A DNA stretch of 64,000 bases from Tubulanus polymorphus (GCF_964204645.1 NC_134032.1:1700916-1764915), one strand, 5' to 3'; positions 35,741-48,928 are shown, counted from the first letter of the stretch. Made by a program: numbers and translations. The notes: generated by a model from the sequence alone, not told the origin.

Positions 35741-36735
35741 TGTTTTTTTATTTAGTTAAGATAAACCTTGAAATAGAATATTTCGAGAAAGATATGGAGG
35801 AAGAGCATGAAGTCAAATTTCTATCTTTATTGAGGTAGAAAGTGCAGTGAGGATGACAAGAGGGATCGAAATCCCCGTGTGCAGTCGGTCTAATTAACTA
35901 GGCTTCAGAGAAAGTCCTCGACAAGAACATTAAAACTGAAATACAGTGTTTATGAAATGTATATTAATACGATAACATCAGTAGCTGGGAGTGAGAATAT
36001 GATAATTATAAAACATATCACTGATTAATGTAGAAATATCGTTATAACATTCAACACTTTTCATATGACATTAAGAATTTCGAGTTATGTTGGAAGTAAG
36101 AATTAAATGAAGGTCGATCAAATAGGTCAAGTATCGGGGACTATCTTCCACGATTATAGAACATGTCAAAATATTCACATGGCGCTAACCATCACAGACT
36201 CGAACCTGGGACCTAGCTCTCCAGCCACTAAGCCATAGACTAGTGAAACTCGGTGTTGCAAGGGGTTGTCTAGTCAGTGGTGCCCAGTGCGTTGTCTGGT
36301 GACGAGTCAAGTGTAGTGTCTCACAACCAACATCCTTTAATCTCAAGTTTCATATCGTGTTTACTAGCGGAAAATTCTCTACCGAGATCTCGCTGAATCA
36401 GTAGCACGTCAAACATTCTAAAACTCGTAGTGAATTCGGCGCCCAGAATGTTAACAAAATCTTTACAATCATAGACCTGATACATAGACTATGCATGTCC
36501 TATGAATATGTATATGCTTCCACTATCCGTAGGCATACAGTTCTGGAAATTACAGCCTTTGATGCTGTAAACCGTGTGGCCACCGCGGGTCGACACAATA
36601 ACGACAACGCAGAAGATGATTATTGTACTTCAGAACTCAAGCGAATATCGGGATTGAGGAAGGCAGTGTCTGATCAGAGCGAATCGAGTAAACGGTCTCT
36701 CTTGCGGTTTTCCGTATCGAATTTTCGATAGCGCA

Positions 36736-37758
36736 ATGTCGGTGAATGAAACGTCAGACCCGGGGCAGGTTTGCTGTGTTCCCTGTAACGCTTCGATCGT
36801 ATTAAACTACAGGGCGATAATGACTTATGCGCGGGGCTCGTTTTATTCGATCGGTATCATCTCGAACTGTCTCGCGTTTGTTGTACTCCATCTGATGACA
36901 CTCGGAGGTAGCAGTATTCTATATTTGAAGATGCTGGCTGTAGCTGATTGCGTGAACTGTCTGACCGGGCTGTTCGGGCGCGAGATGTTGTTTGTTTCGA
37001 CCTCGTTAGAATATCTTCACTATAACCACATTTATCAACAATATAAACGCCATGTTTATCTTTACGTGGACGCCATCTTCCAGATGACGACGACCACAAG
37101 TTCGTGGCTACTGTTCGCATTAAGCTTAGACCGCTATGTAGCTATCAGATTCCCGCTGTCTGCTAGGAATATATGCACGATTCGTAACGCAGTTCGTGTT
37201 TCGGTTGCTATTTGGATTCTAACATTTATTTTCGATTTTCCGACGATTTGGGATCTAGAAACGTACTTTAGGATGCCCGGTCAGCCTTGTAAATATGTTG
37301 TACAAAGGAAACTCCTGCTTAAGAATAAACAATACGCTTTGTATTACGATTTTGTATTTGGCAAAATTGTGCTGAAGTTTATTCCGGGTTTGATTGTTTT
37401 AGGTTGTAACGTACACATGATGATGTTGGTTCGGTTGGCGGCTCGTCTGAGACACAAACTTCAACAAATCGACGTCAAAGATGAAGCTTCGACGAATAGT
37501 AAACAAGGACGACAAATAACTCTGACGATATTAGCTTTAAATATAGTATTTATGGTTGAATATGGAATGTCTTTAATAAACACATTTATACCGGCGATTT
37601 TACCCGATGGATACACATATCGTCCGTATCATTCGGGGCAGTTGTTACACGCTATCAATGCTATGATAAATCTATTCGTTTATTTAGGAATTCGAAAAGG
37701 TTTTGGAGAAACTTTAGTTTGGTTTTTGAGTTGTCGTCGGTTTGGAAAGCGAGTGTAG
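36736..37758 (+). CDS. Class A GPCR, family B, unit 2 copy
   Basis: Encodes exactly the same 340-residue protein as the copies at 25608 and 47906, with LDRY after TM3 and NLFVY in TM7. The nucleotide sequence is also identical to unit 1 as far as I compared it, so the duplication is very recent or the region is held together by conversion. Confidence 0.88.
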   Translation: MSVNETSDPGQVCCVPCNASIVLNYRAIMTYARGSFYSIGIISNCLAFVVLHLMTLGGSSILYLKMLAVADCVNCLTGLFGREMLFVSTSLEYLHYNHIYQQYKRHVYLYVDAIFQMTTTTSSWLLFALSLDRYVAIRFPLSARNICTIRNAVRVSVAIWILTFIFDFPTIWDLETYFRMPGQPCKYVVQRKLLLKNKQYALYYDFVFGKIVLKFIPGLIVLGCNVHMMMLVRLAARLRHKLQQIDVKDEASTNSKQGRQITLTILALNIVFMVEYGMSLINTFIPAILPDGYTYRPYHSGQLLHAINAMINLFVYLGIRKGFGETLVWFLSCRRFGKRV

Positions 37759-38733
37759 TATAAGATGAGCAAGATGTAATGTGGGGGTTACAATGGTGGG
37801 AACAGGGACACCCCCTGGTGCGCATCTGTCACCACCGGGATCTTTGAATTTCGCTTGAGTGAGTGAAAATACCACAAAACGCCCAAGAAGAAAACAACTC
37901 TCAGCACACAGAGTTCCTGTCTTCGGTAGTACTTTATTCAGCGAACTGATCTCAACGATCTAGATGGTTACAGCTGTCTCCATCAACCGTCCAAAACAAC
38001 TAGTATATATAGTTCGCTTCTTAATTATCTTATCGATAAAGACATTACCTAAACGGTAAAAATTGTCGTTAGCCCAACCTGAGTTGGATGAAAAACCATT
38101 CAATCTAAAGTGACGTGACGATGAACGTGACATTTTCTCATTGATTTCTGTCTATATACGTGACATTTCTCATTAAATTCTGACGTAAAGTTTGAAGCAG
38201 TTGTTGATCCCAAAATCCGACATTTTCACATTAATTCATGTCACAAAGTTTGAGCTATCTTTTGAAGCAGCAGTTCTCTATTTATGAATCGAACTGCTGT
38301 TGAAAATCAATAACATAAATCAATCCATAACCCAAATCAATAGTACTGCTGTCAGACCTCTGTTTGCAGTGAGACAACTCTGATGAATCAGTTTCAGATT
38401 CGAACCCTTTTTTTATGCACTCATTTCTAGTACGTATTCCTCAGAATCAGTGTCGGACCGGGCTCGAACCTGGGACACCCCTATACTCCCCCACACTCTT
38501 AATCGGTATGAATTGAAACTGGAATTTCGCGATCTGACGATTCAAACTAATTACATTTTTGTCGTAGAAAAAAACACCGACAGAATATGTTTCAAAAAGT
38601 GTCCAAGTATTTCAGAAACCCGGACATAACGTTTTCAGCGACAAACGCGTGATTTTTGTCCAAACGTTTAGGTTAAAGTCTGTGCTGTTCTCTATGCGGG
38701 CTTTTAATTGACGAGGTTGAACGATAAACAGCA

Positions 38734-38843
38734 GGACCCAGTTCCACAGTTGTGAGTTAGAGTTAACTCAGAGTTAAAGTTAGTTCATTTTCAATGTTTT
38801 AACCCAGGGTCAAATCTTAACTCACAACTGTGGAACTGGACCC
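38734..38843. mobile_element. Palindromic MITE family 1, unit 2
   Basis: Same 20-bp arms and interior as at 27606, at an offset of 11128 bp. Confidence 0.7.
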
Positions 38844-39210
38844 AGATCGACACAGATCTTATATTTCACATTTCTAACTCTTAGACATTGTCGAATCTGC
38901 TAGAATATTTTACTTTGAAATATATATTTTCACCTCTACAATAGGTCCTTGTTGGGGAATTATTCTTAATCTACTTAGGCCTACATTCATTTTACAACAA
39001 TAGAATGTCATAAATCTGTTTTATAATTTGTGTGAGAATTGATTTCTCATTTGATGCGGTCAATAGAACCGTACGGATGAATAATATCGCCGGAGACTTT
39101 AACGATTTCTAAAACGTGGAAAATAAATTTCCGATAATGCGAGAGGACGCGGCCGGTCTCCATTCATTATAAGACGGTCAGTACACTAACACGCGATTCT
39201 AGTATAGATC

Positions 39211-39246
39211 ATGAATTTAACTCAGATGATGATTGGTCGAACTTAG
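39211..39246 (+). pseudogene. Receptor C, truncated after 11 codons (unit 2)
   Basis: Same truncation point, same TAG and same 25-bp filler as in unit 1, so the damage preceded the duplication of the unit. Confidence 0.85.
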
Positions 39247-39271
39247 GGTAACTCACTGTAATTTCGCAAGA

Positions 39272-42200
39272 CCACATAAGTTCGGAAGTTTTCTTCTACA
39301 GCCTCTCCGCGGTCGCGGAGAGGGAATACCTATTTGGACTAGCTTAAATTTGAAAAAGGGGGAGTAGGTTGGTATTTCCTGGGAATTCCACGGGAATGCG
39401 CGCCATTTTGATGACGTAGTACGCATTTCTTTCTGGCACACGAAATCAGCGCGGCAAATCGCTAAAGTCGGTCACGTAAGTACACTATTGATTCGACCCG
39501 CTTTTACGGCATTTCGTGGCAGCCGATACGTAAACACTGCCGCGAAGTTCTAGGAAGCCGATAGTTTGTTTATAAACATTCATTTACTATCGGAATACGC
39601 TCATTGTTACATAAACGGCGATTTTCAAAAACTCAAACGCCTACACATAATTTCGGAAATCCCATACCCAGCTTTCACGGCTCCTCCACGTAATTTCGGA
39701 AGTTCCGAAATAATGTATAATTGTTATTGCGTATGTTTACACAGCTGTTTTTCCTAGAAATGAACGATTCTATTTCTAATTCAAAACAACAAACAACTTT
39801 TTTAGATTAAAATTGAATTTATTTAAGCTTAGGCCTATAATTAGTTGGACCTTGTGGCTAATGACTGTAGCAGCCTAATAAAATTAAAACAAATTGAAAA
39901 ACTACCACAAATTGAAGGTCTTAGACCCTGCTGTTTTATCGGCCCGAGGACAGTGCCCTTTCCCTGTAAGCATTGATTAATTTAAAATTTGGTTTTATTT
40001 CCAGGATGCCAAAGGTTTATTGCAAATGGTCAGAAGACCAAATGACCAACGCGATTGAATCAGTGAAATCAGGCTCTTCGATATTGAGAGCAGCCAGTGA
40101 GTTTTCTGTACCAAAATCAACTCTGCATGATAGAGTTAGTGGAAAAATCTGTCATGCAACAGCAAAATTAGGCAGGCCGACCCATCTCAGCATGGTGGAT
40201 GAGACACAACTTGCAGACTTTGCAAAGAACCGAGCTGATTTGGGGTATGGGTTTTCGAAAAGTAATTTTATGAGGTATGCTGGTGATTTGGCACTCAAAC
40301 GCGGCAAACCATTCCAGGAGGTATGTCTATTGACTTGTGATCTGTTAATTCTCAGCTTGGTATGTAGGCCTATAAGTTAAAAAAATCTATATATATATAT
40401 ACCGGTATTTATATCTGTAGGTTGTTCCTAGTGACCAGTTTTGGGCTGGCTTTAAAGCCAGACACCCAAGTGTATCGTTGCGAAAGCCAGAGGGCACTGC
40501 TGCTGTTAGGCACCAGTGCATGAACGTGAAAAAAGTAGGCAGCTATTTCAAGGCCATCCAGAGTGCATTGGCTGGTATTCAGCCAATGTACATCTGGAAC
40601 CTTGACGAAACCGGGGTTCAGTTGACCCACGTACCAGGGAAAATCGTAGCAAGGTAGGGCAAATTGATGATTTTTGATGTAACGAACTGGCCAATTACAC
40701 TGATCTTATTACAACTATATTCTTATTGTTAATATATCATCTAGAAACAGTTAAATTTTACAATTCTCTGCTGATACCTTAATGAATAGGCCTACTTGGT
40801 TTTTTCAGAAAAGGAAGCAAGTACGTTCAGTCACGGATTAGCGGAAACCGGGAGACGATTACTGTTATGGCGTGTGGTAATGCCTCAGGGCAAATGCTGG
40901 CACCACACGTCATATTCAAAGGAAAACTGTCGCTTCGCTGCAATCGGTGGATTCGATAAATGCTCCGGCTGGAACAACTCTGTCAGTTTCAGAAACAGGG
41001 TGGACTAAACAGGTATTTATTAAAACAACAAAAATATTAAACAATTATTTGAAATCCACCATATTCTAACCATTAAATGTATTTTATCTTTGAATTTTAT
41101 AGGGTATTGCCACACTTTGGTTTCGAGAAAGCTTCCTTCCGGCAATCGGACAAACATGTCCACAAATATTAATTTCAGATGGCCATAATAGTCACAACTT
41201 TCTAGAACTAGTCGAATTAGCCAGACAGAACGAAATCACTCTAGTTGAGTTGCCAGAGCATACATCACACTGGCTGCAACCCCTAGATAGGTAACACCAC
41301 AATCCTTTTCTTAACTCTTTGTAGTATATTGTAGCAATAATATTAATGGTTTATTTTTACATAAACAGAACGTGTTTCAAGACTTTAAAATCTAGCTGGA
41401 ACCGCTTATGTCAAGAATTCTCCAATGATTACCCGGGGAGAGTGATAAACAAAAGCTGCTTCTTCGAAATATTTCGCAAGGCTTGGCAGAGCATTTCACC
41501 AGATATGCTTATCAATGGTTTCAGGTCTTGCGGAATATTTCCTTTCAACCCATATGCCATACCAAACGAGGCGTACTTACCGTCTACAACAACTGTTCGC
41601 GATATAGTGAGTTATACATTCATATATGTATTGTATCGGCTAAAATGTCCTCATATATAAGTGACTAGCATTTATTTATATTCAGATATCAGATCCTGCT
41701 TCATTATTGCCAATACAATCATTTGAATTGAATCAAAATCCACCAAGCGAGGTAACATATTACAATTATGCAATAGAATTTGAAAAATTTACGTTTTTCT
41801 TGATGAATTTTGTTCCATAGTTACACTAATAACAGTTGACGATAGCGTTATGATTGCTTTAACAAACTTTTAGAATTACTTCTGTGTTTCAGCATTTTTC
41901 TGTCCTTGGAGAGCTGCTACATGCAAGATATCCTTTTAAAAACCTGAATAAACCTGAATAAATTTGCAAGAAACTGAAATGAATTCAATTCAAAATATTT
42001 TATTCTAACTTTTGAAAATTAGTGAAAGATACTTATACTGTTTGATATTTTTTTCAGGCTCTACCGGTGAACAATTCTCGTTCTTATAGTACTGCGCTAC
42101 AGACGTTGGAGTCGGTTATCTCACCTGAAATGAAAATACAATTTGAACGTCGATACAATGAGGGATATGATGTCGCGGGAGATTCCCTGTATGAGGCATG

Positions 42201-44467
42201 GAAATCCCTGAAATCAAACGAAATTAACATTCATTCCAACATTTTCAACAATTCATCATCGCCAGGTGAGACTCAAATGAAATGGGTCTGTTTGATTCAA
42301 CTAATTGTTAGAACGTGAAATTACCTTTCTAATCTCATTTTCAAGCTGACTCGGACAAGGATGTTTTAAAATATCCGATTGTGGAAAGTCGTCGCTCGAA
42401 AAATCGCACAGAAGATTCGAAACGATATTTCATCCTCACAGCAGATGATGCCTATGCGAAAGCTCTCGAGAAAAATCGGAAAAAAGAAGAGAAAGAAAAC
42501 AAGAAATTAGAACGACAAGAGAGAAATAAGAAATGTGCAACAAGTGTAAGTTTCAGGGACAACCTCCGGTCGAGTTGTGAGTTCATTCATTTCCCGGTAC
42601 ATCGTGATGATTCTTGACCTGCTAGGTACTTAGTCTATAAATATTTCAGGCGTCCTCAAGACCAGTGGAGTCTCCTGTCGAGGAAAAAAAAAACGAAAAT
42701 CGTGTAGTTGAGGTAGGCCTATGAAAATTAAACATTTAATGAAATAAGTTTTTTGGAATTTAAAATTGAGAAGGGCTACAATGTGTATCTGAATTTCAGG
42801 ATCCTGTGAGTGTGCCTGAAACAAGTGGCGTGAACTTGATTCACGAGATCAATATAAGGTAAATTACTACATGCTTAGCTTAAAAACATGTAATAGGCCT
42901 ACCTGGTTAATAGTGATGAATAATCTATCATTACTGGGTTATTATCATTGTAGTGAAGGTTCATATGTAGCCCTATACCAAGAGGGCCAGAAAGGCAGAA
43001 AGCACCTTTACTTCGGAGTGGTATGTTTCATCGGCTAAATTTTAACTGAAAAAAAGGAGAAGTAGAATTCATGTACGGATAGTTATATATTCAACTATTT
43101 GCAGATTCTGGAAATATCGAATGACGGAGAAACAATGTCGGTGCAATTTTTGGAACAATATTGCAATAAAAATCTGTTCGTTTGGCCGGACGTGGAGCTC
43201 ATAGAAGATCATCCGGTTGAAAATATTGTAAACAGCTTGGAACCACCTGAAGTAGTGAACACAAGGATTCAGATGGTTTTCCGGGCTGCCGAATTTGTGA
43301 AAAGTTGCGATTTATTTGCTTGCATATGTACATAAATGTTTTACTGTACTGTTGATAATATATACACGTATTTGTTGTTAAGAAAAAATTATTTAAATCA
43401 TTAAAGTTATTTCTGTTATTGGCTACGATTATGTATTATCTCTTTATTCTACAGTCGTAAGATGTTTTATAATATTTATTAGCCTACCGGCACCAGTAGG
43501 CCTATTTAGTTGTGCAATAAAAATGTGCTGTTGTTAGTGTTTTGCCTTTAATAGACCTACATACATTCTCAGTTTTCCATTTTATTACCTTCTTATCTAA
43601 CGGTCCTCCTTTCAGGTGTGATGAATTTTAGGATCAATTTCCCAAGCCAAACATTCTTCGTGTTTGCATGATTAAGCAGTCATCTCCCGTCACTTACAGT
43701 CTAGGCCACCGTTTGATTTCCAACGTGACAACCATGTAGTTTGTATGACAGTTAAGATACAGTTTTGGTATCTAAAGCTTAGGTGTGAAAGATAACGGTA
43801 CATCATCTATCTAATAATCCATCAAAATCCACGTGGAAACACCGTAATCTGGCAATCTTCCAAATCATTTCCGGGTTTGACTTCTGGGCACATCTATTCG
43901 TCGCATTGGGGACGGTGGGTAGCGTAAAGCCGAGGGAATATCAAAAAATGAAAACCGGCTCGTGATTTTTCTGAAACGCGCATGGAAATTCGAATTTTTT
44001 ATGTTATAAGCCATCTAATAGGCAATATATATCAAATATTAAACAAAATGCGATCTATGTTTTGTCTTAATTACCTAGACGAAAAACTCCCTCCAACGGC
44101 CATTTGTGCGGTTGTGATGCTACCATCCCTAACAAATTGGTATAACCCATATCCCCCATAAACAACATGGTATCGCCCGTTTTCAATAGCATACAAGCTG
44201 CGTTTAAATCGGCGTACAGAGCATTTCCGAACTTACGTGTTAGGTTTCCGAATTTACGTGACCGCGGCTTCCGAAATTACGTCGGCATAAAAAACTTTAA
44301 AAATCAGTGCGTTTATCTATTCAAACCCCCCCAAAAAATGATTTTGACAATAATTTGGGCAAAAAACAAAAATACATCTCGGAGCTTAATTGCCGATTAC
44401 TGCTAATAATTGACGGAATCCACCGATCAAAATCGCATTTCTATAAATGTATTCCGAACTTACGTGG
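39272..44467 (+). mobile_element. Tigger/pogo-like DNA transposon, unit 2
   Basis: Second copy of the 5.2-kb element with the same ends and flanks as in unit 1. It arose by tandem duplication of the whole unit, not by a second transposition, because flanking DNA and joints are identical. Confidence 0.75.
40006..43335 (+). pseudogene. Tigger/pogo-like transposase gene, frameshifted (unit 2)
   Basis: Exon layout as in unit 1, shifted by 11128 bp: Psq-type helix-turn-helix in the first exon, [15 protein letters not shown] and LQPLD for the DDD triad, basic coiled coil, Tudor- or BAH-like C terminus. The same one-base loss is present in the A-run at 40923-40926. One protein difference from unit 1 was noted (Arg for Gln in QFERRYNEG). 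Confidence 0.75.
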
Positions 44468-44475
44468 ATTAATAA

Positions 44476-45140
44476 TCATATAAAATTCGAATTGTGGGAT
44501 TTCTTTAATTAGCGTTAAGATATTCGGGTCTTTTCCAAGATTTCGATATGAAATTTTTTACAAAAGTAAACCACCGAGTACACTGAGTTGTTTTGGGGTA
44601 TAAGCATCAAATCTATACAGGGTTTACTGCTGATGTACTGCTGATACAACGGGCCTTTTCTACGATTTTGATATGAAATTCGACCATGCATGCGATACGT
44701 CTTTATCAAAATCTACGCGCGGTATAAGCTAAATCTAACTCATACAGAATCTTCAGGGCCATATACAGCCAGAAGACCCTGATATTTCAACCAATCAATG
44801 ATGAATCAATTAAGTACACCTTAGGGTATCAATTACAATTGGAAACAGCATCTTCAGGGCCAAAGGTAGCCAGACAATCTGGATCTTTCATTGGAAATCA
44901 GTTCAGTAAAAATCCCCCAAAATTGAGAGGGCGCCACGAGCTGGTCATAGAGCCAGCGGGCTACGAGTTCACAGCGAAGTGGGCGTCACGAGCGTTGCTA
45001 GAGAGGGCGCCACGAGCTGGTCATAGAGCCAGCGGGCTACGAGTTCACAGCGAAGTGAGCGTCACGAGCGCTGCTAGAGAGGGCGCCACGAGCTGGTCAT
45101 AGATCCTGCGGCCTACGAGTTCACAGCGAAGTGGCGTCAC
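44476..45140. repeat. Dispersed repeat copy 3 plus minisatellite
   Basis: 44476-44917 repeats 7717-8163, and 44926-45140 holds about three 75-bp units. The unit 2/unit 3 joint lies within the latter near 45069. Confidence 0.8.
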
Positions 45141-45605
45141 GTCTCTTGCGCTGAGAATAACGGTCTTCACAGATGACAGAGAAGTTTTCAAACTGATTTT
45201 GATATGAGTCAAATAACCTGTATTTCGCTTGTATAAAACTGACAGTCAATTACAACCTGTTCAGACGATTTACTATACTGAACATATCACACCATTTACA
45301 ATGGTACAACGAACATTTTCATTCAATTTAGCTTCAATTTCATATTCTACACAAATAATAAACTTTCACAAATTTTAGAAAATTGAGTTAGATCTCTGAA
45401 GAATGTGATGCGAACGATAAATCTTACAAATGAATTGCCGCTATAATAAAGACTTGAATGATATCTTTTATATGAACGCTGAATGAATTTTCGAATACGC
45501 GAGAGAACCCACTGTCAGTTCCAGAACGTTCATACTCTGAGACAGTCATAGTAAACTCTCAGACAGTCAGTACACTCTCAGACAGTCAGTACACTCTTAC
45601 GAATC

Positions 45606-46556
45606 ATGAATTCAACTCAGATGCAAATTGGCAGAGTTTATAACAGTTATATCGTTCTCATGTCCGTGGTTAACAAGTCTGGAATCTACCGCACTGTGAC
45701 ATTGGCCTTTCTACCCGTCGTGTTCATGTTAGGAGCCTTCGGAAATTCGGCTACTTTTCTGATAATGATAAATCGCAGATTCCGTAGTTTATCGTACGCT
45801 AACTATCTGATCATTCTTTCTGCTAGTGATTTTGTCTACTGCATCAGTTTAACGCTGATGCCCGTTTTGCAGTTTGTTCTCTCGCGCGATAAAGACGGTC
45901 CGATATTCTTCATGAATTCGCTGATAGTTTGCAAAATCTACGAGTTTGTAATGACTCTTGCCGGTGGCAATAGCGCGTGGTTAATAGTAGCGATATCTCT
46001 AGAACGCGTGGCGGTTGTTCTCTTCCCGATCAAATCTCGTTTGATATGTACACCGAGAGTGGCTAGATTTGTTATATTGATAATTACCGTAGTAAATTCG
46101 TTGTTTCTATATCTCACACCTACTTTGTCGATACAGTTTACTGACCAGTCTTTTGGATGTTTCTACAAGTTGATTGATCAAATAACAGTTTTTGCCATAA
46201 TTGTCATCCACCTTGTGGTTTTACCATTAACTCTGATCATTGCATCAAATTCTGTCATAATAATTCAGTTATTCAGAGGTTCAAAATTGGTGTCGTCCGA
46301 TCAGAAAACCGCGAAATCAAAACGTACGACAATAATGCTCGTAACGGTTTCACTCGCATTTGCAATATTTACACTTCCAACCACTATAACAGTATTTTTA
46401 CCAATCTCGCAAGAGAAGAAAGATTTTGTTTATGATATTTTCACTCAATTCTATGTTTGTAACTTTGTGATAAATTTTTACATATATCTTTTACTGGGAC
46501 GGGAAATTCGTGAATATTTCTGTATGAAAATCCGCTGTAGAAATGCAGTGAAATAA
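45606..46556 (+). CDS. Class A GPCR, family A, unit 3 copy
   Basis: 316-residue intronless receptor, one residue different from the unit 1 copy (Val in QITVFAI). It has the same Asn in INRRFR and Leu in SAWLIVAI as unit 1, so it lacks the paralog-like changes of unit 2. The leader repeats and ATG context are the same as in the other units. Confidence 0.88.
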   Translation: MNSTQMQIGRVYNSYIVLMSVVNKSGIYRTVTLAFLPVVFMLGAFGNSATFLIMINRRFRSLSYANYLIILSASDFVYCISLTLMPVLQFVLSRDKDGPIFFMNSLIVCKIYEFVMTLAGGNSAWLIVAISLERVAVVLFPIKSRLICTPRVARFVILIITVVNSLFLYLTPTLSIQFTDQSFGCFYKLIDQITVFAIIVIHLVVLPLTLIIASNSVIIIQLFRGSKLVSSDQKTAKSKRTTIMLVTVSLAFAIFTLPTTITVFLPISQEKKDFVYDIFTQFYVCNFVINFYIYLLLGREIREYFCMKIRCRNAVK

Positions 46557-46678
46557 TCATTGATGACTTTATCCGACATGAACTCAAGAAATTATAGAAT
46601 AGAAAATTGCAGTCAAGGCCATTTAAAATTGATACCGTGTTTTCGCTGTACACTGGTTTCTCAAAAGCGACGCAGGAG

Positions 46679-46918
46679 CCTGGGGCCGGTTCCATAGTGA
46701 AGACCTAAGACCAAAAGTGGTCTCAAGTCTTAAGACTGGGCTTAAGTTGTTAAATTAGCTATATAACTAAGTTGGTCTTAGACTGATCTTAAGTTGTTAG
46801 ATTAGCTATAGAACTAAGTTGGTCTTAGACTGATCTTAAGTTGTTAGATTAGCTATAGAACTAAGTTGGTCTTAGAACGGTCTTAAATTTAAGCCCTAAC
46901 TATGGAACTGGCTTCAGG
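46679..46918. mobile_element. Palindromic MITE family 2, unit 3 (longer form)
   Basis: Same arms as in units 1 and 2, but 47 bp longer because the internal TTAGACTGATCTTAAGTTG module is repeated once more. This contributes to the shift in spacing between receptors A and B in unit 3. Confidence 0.6.
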
Positions 46919-47905
46919 TGTTTTTTTATTTAGTTAAAATAAACCTTGAAATAGAATATTTCGAGAAAGATATGGAGGAAGAGCATGAAGTCAAATTTCT
47001 ATCTTTATTGAGGTAGAAAGTGCAGTGAGGATGACAAGAGGGATCGAAATCCCCGTGTGCAGTCGGTCTAATTAACTAGGCTTCAGAGAAAGTCCTCGAC
47101 AAGAACATTAAAACTGAAATACAGTGTTTATGAAATGTATATTGATACGATAACATCAGTAGCTGGGAGTGAGAATATGATAATTATAAAACATATCACT
47201 GATTAATGTAGAAATATCGTTATAACATTCAACACTTTTCATATGACATTAAGAATTTCGAGTTATGATGGAAGTAAGAATTAAATGAAGGTCGATCAAA
47301 TAGGTCAAGTATCGGGGACTATCTTCCACGATTATAGAACATGTCAAAATATTCACATGGCGCTAACCATCACAGACTCGAACCTGGGACCTAGCTCTCC
47401 AGCCACTAAGCCATAGACCAGTGAAATTCGGTGTTGCAAGGGGTTGTCTAGTCAGTGGTGCCCAGTGCGTTGTCTGGTGACGAGTCAAGTGTAGTGTCTC
47501 ACAACCAACATCCTTTAATCTCAAGTTTCATATCGTGTTTACTAGCGGAAAATTCTCTACCGAGATCTCGCTGAATCAGTAGCACGTCAAACATTCTAAA
47601 ACTCGTAGTGAATTCGGCGCCCAGAATGTTAACAAAATCTTTACAATCATAGACCTGACACATAGACTATGCATGTCCTATGAATATGTATATGCCTCCA
47701 CTATCCGTAGGCATACAGTTCTGGAAATTACAGCCTTTGATGCTGTAAACCGTGTGGCCACCGCGGGTCGACACAATAACGACAACGCAGAAGATGATTA
47801 TTGTACTTCAGAACTCAAGCGAATATCGGGATTGAGGAAGACAGTGTCTGATCAGAGCGAATCGGCCTCTCTTGCGGTTTTCCGTATCGAATTTTCGATA
47901 GCGCA

Positions 47906-48928
47906 ATGTCGGTGAATGAAACGTCAGACCCGGGGCAGGTTTGCTGTGTTCCCTGTAACGCTTCGATCGTATTAAACTACAGGGCGATAATGACTTATGC
48001 GCGGGGCTCGTTCTATTCGATCGGTATCATCTCGAACTGTCTCGCGTTTGTTGTACTCCATCTGATGACACTCGGAGGTAGCAGTATTCTATATTTGAAG
48101 ATGCTGGCTGTAGCTGATTGCGTGAACTGTCTGACCGGGCTGTTCGGGCGCGAGATGTTGTTTGTTTCGACCTCGTTAGAATATCTTCACTATAACCACA
48201 TTTATCAACAATATAAACGCCATGTTTATCTTTACGTGGACGCCATCTTCCAGATGACGACGACCACAAGTTCGTGGCTACTGTTCGCATTAAGCTTAGA
48301 CCGCTATGTAGCTATCAGATTCCCGCTGTCTGCTAGGAATATATGCACGATTCGTAACGCAGTTCGTGTTTCGGTTGCAATTTGGATTCTAACTTTTATT
48401 TTCGATTTTCCGACTATTTGGGATCTAGAAACGTACTTTAGGATGCCCGGTCAGCCTTGTAAATATGTTGTACAAAGGAAACTCCTGCTTAAGAATAAAC
48501 AATACGCTTTGTATTACGATTTTGTATTTGGCAAAATTGTGCTGAAGTTTATTCCGGGTTTGATTGTTTTAGGTTGTAACGTACACATGATGATGTTGGT
48601 TCGGTTGGCGGCTCGTCTGAGACACAAACTTCAACAAATCGACGTCAAAGATGAAGCTTCGACGAATAGTAAACAAGGACGACAAATAACTCTGACGATA
48701 TTAGCTTTAAATATAGTATTTATGGTTGAATATGGAATGTCTTTAATAAACACATTTATACCGGCGATTTTACCCGATGGATACACATATCGTCCGTATC
48801 ATTCGGGGCAGTTGTTACACGCTATCAATGCTATGATAAATTTATTCGTTTATTTAGGAATTCGAAAAGGTTTTGGAGAAACTTTAGTTTGGTTTTTGAG
48901 TTGTCGTCGGTTTGGAAAGCGAGTGTAG
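47906..48928 (+). CDS. Class A GPCR, family B, unit 3 copy
   Basis: The protein is identical to the copies at 25608 and 36736 over all 340 residues. A few silent differences exist (for example near 48013, 48379, 48393 and 48411). Silent-only divergence suggests purifying selection on the receptor. The leader just upstream differs by a short indel (about 47866). Confidence 0.88.
   Translation: MSVNETSDPGQVCCVPCNASIVLNYRAIMTYARGSFYSIGIISNCLAFVVLHLMTLGGSSILYLKMLAVADCVNCLTGLFGREMLFVSTSLEYLHYNHIYQQYKRHVYLYVDAIFQMTTTTSSWLLFALSLDRYVAIRFPLSARNICTIRNAVRVSVAIWILTFIFDFPTIWDLETYFRMPGQPCKYVVQRKLLLKNKQYALYYDFVFGKIVLKFIPGLIVLGCNVHMMMLVRLAARLRHKLQQIDVKDEASTNSKQGRQITLTILALNIVFMVEYGMSLINTFIPAILPDGYTYRPYHSGQLLHAINAMINLFVYLGIRKGFGETLVWFLSCRRFGKRV

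Larger units (their letters stand above)
33940..45068. repeat. 11.1-kb tandem unit 2
   Basis: Second copy. The offset from unit 1 is 11128 bp through most of its length; a 14-bp indel just left of receptor A accounts for the slightly larger offset at the joint. The joint lies in the 75-bp minisatellite. Contents and order are the same as unit 1, including the truncated receptor C and the frameshifted transposase. Confidence 0.85.

Noticed and set aside
39272-44467. Independent second insertion of the transposon
   Set aside because: Same flanks, same filler and same frameshift as unit 1 show it was copied with the whole unit.
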